A stretch of 64,000 nt of DNA, taken from NCBI GenBank assembly GCA_013112715.1, contig JABFGB010000026.1:1-64000 (forward strand), read 5' to 3'. The notes beneath the pieces are model-generated. The model was not told where the DNA came from. It did not search any database and saw nothing but the letters and a program-made list of their open reading frames with translations. This stretch comes from Chloroflexota bacterium. GTDB lineage: Bacteria > Chloroflexota > Anaerolineae > Aggregatilineales > J027. Shown one piece after another: positions 17,274 to 26,827 of the stretch (positions are counted from its first letter, which is position 1; each line of letters opens with the position of its first letter). Position numbers and translations under genes: made by a program.

Positions 17274-18758
17274 ATGGAACGTCTACGCGGATTTATAAGC
17301 AACGATAACGTCAACCAGCGCGGTTATATGAAGCGCGAGGTCTATAAAGTCATCGGCATGGGTACACTGCTGATGATTATGATTGGGGTAGCCACGATCT
17401 ATCTCAGTCCGCTCGTCTATATGGGCAGCACCGCTCTCAAAACTGAAGGGCAGTTGTCTGACCCTGATGACCCAATTGTTCCGATGTCTCCCCAGACCTA
17501 TCATTATGTAAGCCCTGAAGTTGAAACTTTCCGCTACACCTATCGCCATCCACAGACACTTGACTATCAGGGTCAAGAACTGACGGTCTATGAAGTCATT
17601 CAACAAGGCAGAATCTACAAATATGCCTTCCTTGAAGCCCGTGATAATGTGAGCGTGTTTATTGATAGTGAAAATCCTGAAGCCCCCCCCATTGAATTGC
17701 CAATTTCCGTTGAAGACCTCGATCCGGCGCTGGTCAATGAGCGATTGGAAGTGAATCTCTATAACGTGAATTATGGAGATGTTCATGGCAAATTGGGCTT
17801 GGTCGAAGAGTTAGAGGGCAATCGAACTCTGTGGATGGATCCTGAAGAAATCAGTGAACCACCCTTTGAACTACCTATTGCAGTCTCAGATGCCGAGATA
17901 GTTCGTTTCGAACAAGACCTCATTTTGTATAAGGTGCCAGTGGATGGCGAAATCCGTGAGTTGGCTCTGCTTGAAACCGGACGGCGTGGCGCGAAGTTTA
18001 TTGATCCTGAAAATCCCGATGCTGAACCACTCGAATTGGATGTACGGGTACGCGGTTTGGACAAAGTGTGGGAATTTGACCCCCACCCCGAAAACTTTAC
18101 CGACGCGATGGATTCCATCAACTACTTTAAGCTGTTTGGCAATACGTTGTTCATTGCCGTAGTCAGTGGTCTTGGGGCGATGGTTTCGGCAACATTGGTG
18201 GCCTATGGGTTTACTCGCTTCAACATCCCCTATGCCAATATTCTGTTTATTATCTTGCTCTCGACTATCGTTTTGCCACCACAAGTGACCCAAATCCCGA
18301 CCTATATCGTCTATAACAAAGTCGGTTGGATTGGGACGTTCTTTCCACTGATCGTGCCGCATTTCTTTAGCAATGCCTACAACGTCTTTTTGCTGCGCCA
18401 GTATATGATGGGTATTCCACTCGATATGGACGAAGCAGCCCGTGTGGACGGTGCAAATCCCTTCCAGATTTTGTGGTATGTCATTGTTCCGGCGGCACGT
18501 CCAGCCCTTGTTGCGGTTTATCTGTTCCACTTCCTATTCTCGTGGAACGACTTCCAACAACCCCTCATTTATTTGGGTGGTGGTTCGGAAAATACCGTGT
18601 TGGCGGTTGGCTTGGCGAACTTCACCCGTATCTACTCCTCGCAGCAAAATCTGATGATGGCAGCGGGGGTATTGACCATGCTCGTTCCATTGGCGGTCTT
18701 CTTCTTCGCGCAGCGCATCTTCATGCAAGGCGTGGTGATTACGGGGGTCGAAAAATAA
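17274..18758 (+). CDS. Sugar ABC transporter permease, MalG type, with repeat-bearing extracytoplasmic insert
   Basis: At 494 residues it is about 200 longer than a normal MalG-type permease (about 280). TM1 is at about 27-50, and the remaining five helices plus the EAA loop (DEAARVDGA, 376-384) lie in 275-494. Between them is an extracytoplasmic insert of about 210 residues. It contains three tandem units of about 58 residues (about 94-153, 153-210, 209-266). Each unit has a [VL]Y.V start, an A/G-L-[LV]-E strand and an acid-Pro-rich F[IM]D-like PEN turn followed by ELPI-like residues. The stop overlaps the GH8 start (TAATG), indicating translational coupling. The insert may contact the binding protein or glucan; function not known. 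Confidence 0.9.
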   Translation: MERLRGFISNDNVNQRGYMKREVYKVIGMGTLLMIMIGVATIYLSPLVYMGSTALKTEGQLSDPDDPIVPMSPQTYHYVSPEVETFRYTYRHPQTLDYQGQELTVYEVIQQGRIYKYAFLEARDNVSVFIDSENPEAPPIELPISVEDLDPALVNERLEVNLYNVNYGDVHGKLGLVEELEGNRTLWMDPEEISEPPFELPIAVSDAEIVRFEQDLILYKVPVDGEIRELALLETGRRGAKFIDPENPDAEPLELDVRVRGLDKVWEFDPHPENFTDAMDSINYFKLFGNTLFIAVVSGLGAMVSATLVAYGFTRFNIPYANILFIILLSTIVLPPQVTQIPTYIVYNKVGWIGTFFPLIVPHFFSNAYNVFLLRQYMMGIPLDMDEAARVDGANPFQILWYVIVPAARPALVAVYLFHFLFSWNDFQQPLIYLGGGSENTVLAVGLANFTRIYSSQQNLMMAAGVLTMLVPLAVFFFAQRIFMQGVVITGVEK

Positions 18759-20641
18759 TGAAACGTTTAGTTTCGGCTCTTTTACTTCTTGGTTTAATGG
18801 CAAGTGGTGTCAGTTGGGCGCAGGATGGGGGTTCTCCCCTTGCGCCTGCTGAAATCCCCGGTGAGGCTCTCTATATCCCCTACCCGGTTGCTATCACGTT
18901 AGATGGTGATCTATCAGATTGGGCGGGGGTGCCTGTTTCAGTTGTAGATCGTGGGCCAAGCCCTTCGGCTAACCCGGCTGAAAATGGTTCGTTTACAGTA
19001 GCAGTGGCAGCAGACAGCGACAATTTGTATATAGCCATGACGATGCCCGACCGGAATATCATCACGGGTCAGCATGGGAGTGAGTATTGGAATGAAGACT
19101 CATTGGAGTTCTATCTCAACCTGTCTGGCGATCTCGCCACTCGTAGCTACAGCGATACGATTTTCCAAGTCAACATCAACGCTGGCGACATTGGCAACAC
19201 TGATCCTACAGCAATTACTATAACTGGGGTCAATGGTTCCAAAGCGCCTGTGCAAGCCTTTGTTTTTAAGACGGACGATGGATGGGGGTTTGAAGCCCAA
19301 GTTGCTCTGAATGGCGTCGTTACGCCGACACATGGTTTAGAAATTGGCTTTCAGGCCCATGCGAACGGTGCAAGTTCGGCTGACCGTGATGTGAAATTGA
19401 TCTGGTCAAATGCTGATAAAGGCGATAGCTCTTGGCAAAACCCCAGCGTGTTTGGGCGCGGTATCTTTTTTGAAGTGGGGCGTACCGATATTCCTGTACC
19501 CGCCCTGCCAGAAGAACCCGTCGGTTTTGAAATGGACGATGCTGATTGGTCGGCATTGGTACGCGCCAGTTGGGAAGGCTATAAACAGAATTACATTTTC
19601 TGTGGCGAGAACTGTGGCAATAACATGGGCCTCGTTTTCGACCCCAACATGGGCTATCAGGCTGTCAGTGAGGGTATCGGCTATGGGATGTTAATGGCCG
19701 TCCTCATGAACGACCCACTCACCTTCAATACGATCTATGACGCAGCCTATCAAATGATGCTCGATCCAGAGACAGGCTTGTTGAATTGGCGCATAGATAA
19801 CACGGGCACGATCACTGGCTTCGGCTCTGCGACTGACGCGGAAGAAGATATTGCCCTCGCCTTGATTTTTGCGGAAAAGCGTGTCGAGCGTTCGGAATGG
19901 ACCCAGCATCCTGAACGGGCCTACGGCGAATATGCCAACCGGTGGATTGATGCTATTTATGAATATGAAGTCGCCGATGGCCGCTATCTCACCCCCGGTG
20001 ATGATTGGGCAGGTGAGGGCCAAGAAATCCTGAATCTCTCCTATTTCTCGCCCGCGTGGTATCGCATTTTTGACGATTTTCAGGGTACGACCCGCTGGCA
20101 GCCCGTCATTACCTACGGCTATCGGACACTTTACGTCACAGATGGTGCGCGATTGGGCCTAGCCCCTGACTGGTCAACTTCTGAAGGCGGCCCGGCTTAT
20201 GATTATTGCAATGCGACAGGTCGCCCCCTCGATGCCTGTAAATACGAGATGACCTACGATGCTATTCGTGTGCCATGGCGGATTGGCTTGGATTGCATTT
20301 GGTTTGGCGATTCGCGGGCGTGTGATTGGTCAAAACGCAGCGCACGATTTCTGAATACTCTACCTCCGGATCAGTTCGCCAGAATGTATGACATGAACGG
20401 CGTCTCCGTCGTGGATTATCAGAATGAGTTGATGGTCGCTATGTGGTTGGTGGCTGCTCATGCTGCCGAAGATACGGCCCTTGAAAATCGCTTGGGTGAG
20501 TTGTTGTACGGCTACGCAGGCAGTGTGTTGGAGTCCGGTTATTGGAGCGGTACATCGCAATTTTATTTCGGTCAAAGTTTGGCTTGGTTCGGGGCAGCGG
20601 TTGTATCGGATGACTTCCGCAATTTGTATGCCGAACCCTGA
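18758..20641 (+). CDS. Secreted GH8 glucanase with N-terminal CBM9-like domain
   Basis: A 627-residue protein. The signal peptide (1-21) ends in SWAQ. Residues about 38-245 form a CBM9/DOMON-like beta domain (VAITLDGDLSDWAG opening; WNEDSLEFYL in the middle). Residues about 260-625 are glycoside hydrolase family 8, with AVSEGIGYGM (general acid Glu305) and the family signature ATDAEEDIAL (Asp360 onward). GH8 members hydrolyse beta-1,4 glucan, xylan, chitosan or lichenan; the operon context favours beta-glucan. The frame is open far upstream inside the permease gene, but the start is the ATG in TAATG with the signal peptide directly after it. Exported product would feed oligosaccharides to the ABC importer. 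Confidence 0.92.
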   Translation: MKRLVSALLLLGLMASGVSWAQDGGSPLAPAEIPGEALYIPYPVAITLDGDLSDWAGVPVSVVDRGPSPSANPAENGSFTVAVAADSDNLYIAMTMPDRNIITGQHGSEYWNEDSLEFYLNLSGDLATRSYSDTIFQVNINAGDIGNTDPTAITITGVNGSKAPVQAFVFKTDDGWGFEAQVALNGVVTPTHGLEIGFQAHANGASSADRDVKLIWSNADKGDSSWQNPSVFGRGIFFEVGRTDIPVPALPEEPVGFEMDDADWSALVRASWEGYKQNYIFCGENCGNNMGLVFDPNMGYQAVSEGIGYGMLMAVLMNDPLTFNTIYDAAYQMMLDPETGLLNWRIDNTGTITGFGSATDAEEDIALALIFAEKRVERSEWTQHPERAYGEYANRWIDAIYEYEVADGRYLTPGDDWAGEGQEILNLSYFSPAWYRIFDDFQGTTRWQPVITYGYRTLYVTDGARLGLAPDWSTSEGGPAYDYCNATGRPLDACKYEMTYDAIRVPWRIGLDCIWFGDSRACDWSKRSARFLNTLPPDQFARMYDMNGVSVVDYQNELMVAMWLVAAHAAEDTALENRLGELLYGYAGSVLESGYWSGTSQFYFGQSLAWFGAAVVSDDFRNLYAEP

Positions 20642-20671
20642 TTTTTGATGATTACACCTACAGGAGCCATG

Positions 20672-22003
20672 ATGGCATTTCCAAAAAATTTCCTGTGGGG
20701 TGCTGCGACAGCAAGTTACCAGATCGAAGGAGCCGCTCGCCTCGATGGTCGGGGCGAGTGTATCTGGACTCGTTTTTCGCACACTCCCGGCAAAGTTATG
20801 AACGGTGACACAGGAGATATTGCCACCGATCACTATCATCGCTATGTTGAAGATGTGGCGTTGATGAGGGAACTCGGTCTACAGGCTTATCGCTTCTCAA
20901 TTTCGTGGCCGCGTGTCATCCCCAACGGGACAGGAGCAACCAACCCTGCCGGACTGGATTTTTATGATCGGCTGGTGGATGAGCTTCTAAGCGTGGGCAT
21001 TGTCCCCGCTGTGACTCTTTATCACTGGGATTTACCCCAAGCCATGCAAAATAGGGGCGGATGGCTCAATCGGGAAATTGTGGGGTGGTTCTCCGATTAC
21101 ACCGATTTAATGACCCGCCGTCTGGGTGATCGTGTCAAAAACTGGATCACGATTAACGAGCCATTTGTGGCGGCGTTTGTTGGATATGCTTTTGGTGCTC
21201 ATGCCCCCGGCTATACCGATCCACGTGCAGGACTGCTGGCTGCCCACCACCTGTTGTTGTCGCATGGGGCTGCAATGCAGGTCATTCGCCAAAACGTACC
21301 CAATTCGCTTGCTGGCATTACGCTCAATGTCAGTTGGGTTGACCCAGCTACCTCCTCTGAGGTGGATATTCAAGCGGCTCGTCGGCATGATGGATTTGTG
21401 AACCGCTGGTTTATTGACCCCGTTTTTAAGGGTGAATATCCTGCCGATATGCTCCAACTTTATGGCAAGGCGTTGGACGACATTGATGTAACCGAAGTCA
21501 AACACGCCGCTGTACCCCAAGATTTCCTCGGCATCAATTACTATACCCGCAACGTGATTAAAGATGACCCAGACGGGCATTATCTAAAAACCCATGAGAT
21601 TAAGCCGCAAGGTGCTGGTTACACCCAAATGGGGTGGGAGCTTGCACCGGGGAGTCTAACCCAAATGTTGGTGCGGTTGCATCAGGAATATGCACCGAAA
21701 GCCTTGTGGATAACCGAAAATGGCGCGGCCTATCCAGACCCCGACCCGGTAAACGGCATGGTGGCTGACCCCGAACGCACCGATTATCTCAAAACCCATA
21801 TCGCCGCTGTTGAAGCTGCTATCCAACAAGGGTCGCCCGTGACGGCCTATTTTGTATGGAGCCTGCTCGACAATTTTGAATGGGCGTATGGCTATGATCG
21901 GCGCTTTGGCATTATCCATGTAGATTTCAAAACCTTAAAACGCACGATGAAACAAAGCGCTTTATGGTATCGAGATTTTATAGCAAAAGTCACAGCAGGT
22001 TAG
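20672..22003 (+). CDS. bglA: GH1 beta-glucosidase
   Basis: Cytoplasmic retaining beta-glycosidase of 443 residues. The N-terminal FLWGAATASYQIEGA is the family 1 signature. The acid/base is Glu163 in TINEPF and the nucleophile Glu349 in ITENG; the C-terminal WSLLDNFEWAYGY motif lines the sugar site. No signal peptide, so it cleaves imported cellobiose or short oligomers. AGGAG at 20662-20666 is placed correctly for the ATG at 20672 but too close for the ATG at 20669. Earlier in-frame starts (20645, 20648) lie before the ribosome site. It is redundant in part with the GH94 enzyme that follows. Confidence 0.95.
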   Translation: MAFPKNFLWGAATASYQIEGAARLDGRGECIWTRFSHTPGKVMNGDTGDIATDHYHRYVEDVALMRELGLQAYRFSISWPRVIPNGTGATNPAGLDFYDRLVDELLSVGIVPAVTLYHWDLPQAMQNRGGWLNREIVGWFSDYTDLMTRRLGDRVKNWITINEPFVAAFVGYAFGAHAPGYTDPRAGLLAAHHLLLSHGAAMQVIRQNVPNSLAGITLNVSWVDPATSSEVDIQAARRHDGFVNRWFIDPVFKGEYPADMLQLYGKALDDIDVTEVKHAAVPQDFLGINYYTRNVIKDDPDGHYLKTHEIKPQGAGYTQMGWELAPGSLTQMLVRLHQEYAPKALWITENGAAYPDPDPVNGMVADPERTDYLKTHIAAVEAAIQQGSPVTAYFVWSLLDNFEWAYGYDRRFGIIHVDFKTLKRTMKQSALWYRDFIAKVTAG

Positions 22004-22012
22004 GGGGACAGG

Positions 22013-24445
22013 ATGCGCTACGGTTATTTTGATGACGACGCCTGTGAATATGTGATTACTCGGCCCGATACCCCCCTGCCATGGATTAATTATCTGGGGA
22101 ACGAAGCCTATTTTGGCATTATCTCGAATACAGCGGGTGGTTATTCGTTTTATCGGGATGCCCGACTGCGGCGTTTGACCCGCTATCGTTATAATAATGT
22201 GCCGTTTGATACAGGTGGACGTTATCTCTATTTGCGGGATAACACCTCCGGGGAATATTGGTCACCTTCGTGGCAACCAACACGCACTCCACTCGACGAA
22301 TACGCCTGTTATCATGGATTAGGTTATACGCGAATCGCCTCAAAGAATTATGGAATTGAGGCTTCCACCCGCTATTTTGTGCCATTGGGTGAAAACCTCG
22401 AGATCTGGCAGTTAACCCTGACCAATCATCGCAGCACTCCGGCGGATGTATCGGTATTTTCGTCAGTGGAATTCTGTCTGTGGGATGCCAATGACGATAT
22501 GACCAACTTCCAGCGTAATTTTAACATCGGCGAGGTCGAGGTCGAAGGTAGCACGATTTATCATAAGACCGAGTATCGGGAACGGCGCAATCATTTTGCC
22601 TACTTCGCTTGTTCCGAGTCGTTGGCGGGTTTCGATACATGGCGTGATACCTTTTTGGGAGCCTATCGCAACTGGGATTCTCCGCTGGCTGTCGAACGCG
22701 GCGAGTCGTTTAATTCCATCGCGCATGGATGGGCACCTTTGGGATCACATCATGTCAAAGTGAGCCTCGCACCCTATGAAACGCACCAGATTATTTTTGT
22801 CTTGGGCTATCATGAGAATCCAAAAGATCACAAATTTGATGAGCAGGGGTTGATTAATAAAACCACTGTTCGCCCCATCATCCAAAAATATCTCAATCCA
22901 GTGCAGGTCGAACGTTCGTTTACCGATTTGCAGCTATATTGGGAGAAAACAGCGGGAGTGCTGCAAGTCAATACCCCCGATATTCACACCAACCGCATGG
23001 TCAACGTGTGGAATGCCTATCAATGTATGGTGACGTTTAATATGTCGCGCTCGGCATCCTTCTATGAATCAGGGATTGGCCGTGGGATGGGCTTCCGCGA
23101 TTCTAATCAAGACCTGCTGGGCTTTGTTCATATGGTGCCAGCCCGTGCGCGTGAACGCATTCTCGATATTGCCTCTACCCAACTGCCGACTGGTGGTGCC
23201 TATCATCAATATCAACCGCTCACTAAACGTGGTAATGACGCGGTTGGCGGCAACTTCAATGATGACCCCCTCTGGTTGGTGCTGGGGGTTGCGGCCTATA
23301 TCAAAGAGACTGGTGATTGGGCTATCTTGGATGAATCTGTGCCGTATGATAACCGCCCCGGCAGCGAAACCCCTCTTTATGAACACTTGGAACGCAGCAT
23401 CCAATATACGCTGGATCGGCTTGGCCCACATGAGTTGCCACTGATTGGGCGTGCGGATTGGAATGACTGCCTGAATCTCAATACCTTCTCCGAAGAACCC
23501 GGTGAATCCTTCCAAACAACTACCAATAAAGATGGGAAGGTTGCTGAATCTATCTTTATCGCAGGGCTATTTATCCTTGCTGCCCAAGAAATGGTTGAAA
23601 TGGCCCAGCAGCGCGGTTTGGATGTGCAGTGTTATCAAGACGCCGCCACCAAGATGGAAACCACCATATACGAACATGGTTGGGATGGCAATTGGTTTTT
23701 GCGAGCCTATGACCACTTTGGCGACAAAATTGGTTCAGTTGAATGTGCTGAGGGGCAGATTTTCATTGAACCGCAGGGCATCTGCATTATGGCGGGGGTA
23801 GGCCTCCAAAATGGGTTTGCTCGTAAAGCCCTCGACTCAGTTGGGGCACATCTGGCGACCCCACATGGGATTGTATTACAACAGCCACCCTATTCGCGCT
23901 ACTATGTCCATTTGGGCGAGATTTCGTCCTATCCCCCCGGCTACAAAGAAAACGCGGGGATTTTCTGCCATACCAATCCTTGGATCATGATTGCCGAGGC
24001 GATTGCTGGCGACGGCAACCGTGCGTTTGATTACTACGCACGTCTCAATCCATCGGCCCGCGAAGAAATCAGCGAAGTGCATCGCTGTGAGCCGTATGTC
24101 TATGCTCAGATGATCGCCGGTAAAGATGCTCCGACGCATGGAGAAGCGAAAAATTCGTGGCTCTCTGGCACGGCGGCGTGGAATTATGTCGCTATCACCC
24201 AATGGATTCTGGGTATCCGGCCCACTTTCACCGGACTCCAAGTTGCCCCCGTCATCCCCGATGATTGGCAGGGTTTTACGGCCACCCGGCAATATCGCGG
24301 TGTTAACTACTACATTGAAGCAGTGCGCGTTGGGTCAGGTAATCAATTGCAGCTTTCCGTTGAAGGCCATCCGTTAGAGGGAACGGTTGTCCCCTTCAAT
24401 TTAGATCGCCCCGAGGTTCATGTCAAGGTGAGTATCGGTGCGTAA
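22013..24445 (+). CDS. cbpA: GH94 cellobiose phosphorylase
   Basis: An 810-residue cytoplasmic enzyme that splits cellobiose with phosphate into glucose and glucose-1-phosphate, saving one ATP compared with hydrolysis. The family is clear from the N-terminal beta-sandwich opening MRYGYFDDDACEYVI, GMGFRDSNQDLLGF (359-372) and the catalytic GRADWND (479-485). The late NAGIFCHTNPW and KNSWLSGTAAWNY segments fit too. Length matches cellobiose phosphorylases (about 800), not the longer cyclic-glucan enzymes. It begins 9 bases after bglA and is the last gene of the operon. Chitobiose phosphorylase is a related possibility but the neighbours favour cellobiose. Confidence 0.94.
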   Translation: MRYGYFDDDACEYVITRPDTPLPWINYLGNEAYFGIISNTAGGYSFYRDARLRRLTRYRYNNVPFDTGGRYLYLRDNTSGEYWSPSWQPTRTPLDEYACYHGLGYTRIASKNYGIEASTRYFVPLGENLEIWQLTLTNHRSTPADVSVFSSVEFCLWDANDDMTNFQRNFNIGEVEVEGSTIYHKTEYRERRNHFAYFACSESLAGFDTWRDTFLGAYRNWDSPLAVERGESFNSIAHGWAPLGSHHVKVSLAPYETHQIIFVLGYHENPKDHKFDEQGLINKTTVRPIIQKYLNPVQVERSFTDLQLYWEKTAGVLQVNTPDIHTNRMVNVWNAYQCMVTFNMSRSASFYESGIGRGMGFRDSNQDLLGFVHMVPARARERILDIASTQLPTGGAYHQYQPLTKRGNDAVGGNFNDDPLWLVLGVAAYIKETGDWAILDESVPYDNRPGSETPLYEHLERSIQYTLDRLGPHELPLIGRADWNDCLNLNTFSEEPGESFQTTTNKDGKVAESIFIAGLFILAAQEMVEMAQQRGLDVQCYQDAATKMETTIYEHGWDGNWFLRAYDHFGDKIGSVECAEGQIFIEPQGICIMAGVGLQNGFARKALDSVGAHLATPHGIVLQQPPYSRYYVHLGEISSYPPGYKENAGIFCHTNPWIMIAEAIAGDGNRAFDYYARLNPSAREEISEVHRCEPYVYAQMIAGKDAPTHGEAKNSWLSGTAAWNYVAITQWILGIRPTFTGLQVAPVIPDDWQGFTATRQYRGVNYYIEAVRVGSGNQLQLSVEGHPLEGTVVPFNLDRPEVHVKVSIGA

Positions 24446-24479
24446 GATGTCCTAAACACTCCTAAATCTCCTAGCTCTA

Positions 24480-24517
24480 GCCCCTCAACTCGACCAAAGT
24501 TGGGGGGTCTTTTTTTC
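24480..24517 (+). terminator. Terminator of the cello-oligosaccharide operon
   Basis: CCCCTCAACT pairs with AGTTGGGGGG around a 7-base loop and is followed by TCTTTTTTT, a standard Rho-independent terminator about 35 bases after the GH94 stop. Confidence 0.85.
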
Positions 24518-24648
24518 CACTTCCGTCCAAAGACCGAGCAAAAACCCACCGATTGGATGAATATCAAATAAACTACCTGCGGGAACATATCAGGAAGACC
24601 TTTCGTCCCATAATTGAATCTATCCTTTCTATAGGAGGCAAATTCTTA

Positions 24649-26745
24649 ATGAAATTTTCCAACCGGGTCATGTCTACGATCTTGATGTTGATCCTTGTAC
24701 TGGCCGCTGTTGTTCCATTGTCTTCTGTTCATGCGAGTCCTTCCCACCAAACTGACTTTCATGGCTTGGTCGCGGTTTCTTTCCCCAATGGCAGGGTTTC
24801 ACCGGACGCCACCAAAATCGCCACACGTTATGTACCTACCGAGTTCCTAGATGCCTATAATGATTTAGTCGAACGCACAGGCGGGGTTGGTGGTGTTACC
24901 GATGCTTACGATATTGCGGTCTATGACATTGCCACAGGCGAAAGGACGACTATCGCAGGTCAACCTGCGGATGCGTCCTATTTTGTGGAGGGGCAAGAAG
25001 ACCGCTATAACGTGCGCTCTAACCCCACATGGTCGCCCGATAGCACCCAATTGGCATGGACGGTTAATGAAAATAGCTCCGTTTATAGCGGTGCATTCCA
25101 ATTGGTCATTTATGACCTTGCCACTGCCACAGAATCCATTGTGATTGGTGGCCTGTCACAGGATGGCATGATTCAAGTTGTCGGCCCTGACCTCATCTGG
25201 ACAGAGGCAGGGATTTCGGTTCTATATAACAACGATATCCAATTCCAAATCGTGACTTATCAACCCGATGGTCAGTTGATTTCAACCCTAGACCTGCCCG
25301 AACCGATGGCGCAATTTTTGCCAGTCATCACGGACAACGGCACTCAAATCGCCATGCAGAATTTTCAACAAGTGTGGTTGTTGGCTGATCTGCAAATAGG
25401 CACTATTGCCGATGCGGGGGGTGTACCCGAATTATTCAGCCCTTCCTCGGATTTCCAAACCCTGAGCGTTTTCCAGCAAATCCGCGTGGACACGATTGCC
25501 CAAATTTATGTAGGCTACCCTGATGGCCGTAGTGAACGCCTCAATACTGCTGATTTGCCCGTGATTTCACCGGATGGATCGAGTATCGCCTACCGCATGG
25601 GCGGCAAGGTGGTTATTCAAACTGCTGATACCGTCACCGAAGTGGATGACCCTGCGCTGGCAACCGGGAGCTTAATTTGGGGGCCGCAGGCATGGCGCCT
25701 CCGTGAAGGTGCTCCGAATGGATTTGCCAGCATGTCTCCTGAAACCCAAGCCGATATGTCCAATACCCCGCTGCTAATGACCATGAGTAGTGATTTGTGG
25801 GCGTGGCGCAATACGGATACTGCTCCAACCCGCATTACCAGCACCGGGGATGTCAGCCCTGCTGTGATTTCACCGGATGGCACACAGGCGATTTTCCGCA
25901 CCACTACGGGTCGGTTTGGGGGTGGTTTCTCGACCTATCGAGATATTTGGTTGCTCGATTTGACCACCTATGAAACCCGTCCTTTGATGCAAGGTGACGC
26001 TACTGCCCCCGGCAACGATATTGTACGCCTATCGCCAACATGGTCGCCGGATGGCACACAAGTGGCATGGTTGGAAATGACCGACCCCGGTTTTACGCAT
26101 CAATTGGTGATCTATCACTTGAGCGAAGGTACGTTTACTGTTGCGTCGTCTGATTTGTCTTACCCTAACGACGTATTCTCGGCATGGGCGGTATGGGGCA
26201 ATTCTGGCATCGCAGTTGTCTATTCCCTGCTTAACTATGAGATCGAAACGCGGGTTTATAATCCTGACGGCACGCTTTTGCTCAATACGAATTTGGGCGA
26301 CATCGGGAGTCCCTATAATGTCATTTGGGTCAACGACGCCGGGCAAGATAAAGTCGCACTCTTTAACAGTGGGGTTGACAGCGAAGGACTGACTTTGATT
26401 GACCCAATCACTGGTACAACCACCTCTGCCGCCGCGCTAGAAATGGTCAGCCCAGTGGCTACCAATGATGCGTTTACGGCCTTTAGTGACGATCACGGCA
26501 AATGGCAGGTTTTTAATGCCGATGGTCAAAGCATTGATAAGTTGGGATTTGCTCATTATTCGGCCTTGAACATGATTTCCATTGCGCCGGATGGTCGCTC
26601 ATTCGCCTTCAGCCGCTATGGGCAGGTGATTGTGTGGCATAACGGCGAAGCAATGGTGGTTCCAGCAACTGGCACAGAATATTCAGGTGAACAACCATTT
26701 GTGGCATGGGGTTACGCCACCTATCGTATCCGTCCGACTCAATAA
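24649..26745 (+). CDS. Secreted PD40/TolB-like beta-propeller protein
   Basis: A 698-residue exported protein. The signal peptide (about 1-37) has a core of Leu and Val and ends near VHAS. The mature part contains at least six PD40-type turns (SPDATK, SPDSTQLAW, SPDGSSIAY, SPDGTQAIF, SPDGTQVAW, APDGRSFAF), each closing a blade as in TolB and WD40-like propellers. No enzyme domain is visible. AGGAGG lies 10 bases before the ATG at 24649; the open frame upstream (to 24553) precedes this ribosome site. Role unknown; propellers of this type usually bind proteins or ligands outside the cell. It lies just after the cellobiose operon terminator and is a separate unit. Confidence 0.82.
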   Translation: MKFSNRVMSTILMLILVLAAVVPLSSVHASPSHQTDFHGLVAVSFPNGRVSPDATKIATRYVPTEFLDAYNDLVERTGGVGGVTDAYDIAVYDIATGERTTIAGQPADASYFVEGQEDRYNVRSNPTWSPDSTQLAWTVNENSSVYSGAFQLVIYDLATATESIVIGGLSQDGMIQVVGPDLIWTEAGISVLYNNDIQFQIVTYQPDGQLISTLDLPEPMAQFLPVITDNGTQIAMQNFQQVWLLADLQIGTIADAGGVPELFSPSSDFQTLSVFQQIRVDTIAQIYVGYPDGRSERLNTADLPVISPDGSSIAYRMGGKVVIQTADTVTEVDDPALATGSLIWGPQAWRLREGAPNGFASMSPETQADMSNTPLLMTMSSDLWAWRNTDTAPTRITSTGDVSPAVISPDGTQAIFRTTTGRFGGGFSTYRDIWLLDLTTYETRPLMQGDATAPGNDIVRLSPTWSPDGTQVAWLEMTDPGFTHQLVIYHLSEGTFTVASSDLSYPNDVFSAWAVWGNSGIAVVYSLLNYEIETRVYNPDGTLLLNTNLGDIGSPYNVIWVNDAGQDKVALFNSGVDSEGLTLIDPITGTTTSAAALEMVSPVATNDAFTAFSDDHGKWQVFNADGQSIDKLGFAHYSALNMISIAPDGRSFAFSRYGQVIVWHNGEAMVVPATGTEYSGEQPFVAWGYATYRIRPTQ

Positions 26746-26765
26746 CGTCCCCTAACAAGGAAATT

Positions 26766-26804
26766 AAAAAGGGCAGCGATTGAAAGAATCAATGCCCTTT
26801 TTTG
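26766..26804. terminator. Bidirectional terminator between convergent genes
   Basis: AAAAAGGGCA and TGCCCTTTTTT enclose a second inner pairing (TTGA/TCAA), giving T-runs on both strands. It serves the propeller gene on plus and the FHA gene on minus. Confidence 0.85.
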
Positions 26805-26827
26805 TACGCTCTAATCAAAAGTTCAAA

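Noticed and set aside
18473..18757. Upstream extension of the GH8 frame inside the permease gene
   Set aside because: The signal peptide begins at the ATG at 18758 in the TAATG overlap, so the earlier codons are only an open frame shared with the permease gene.
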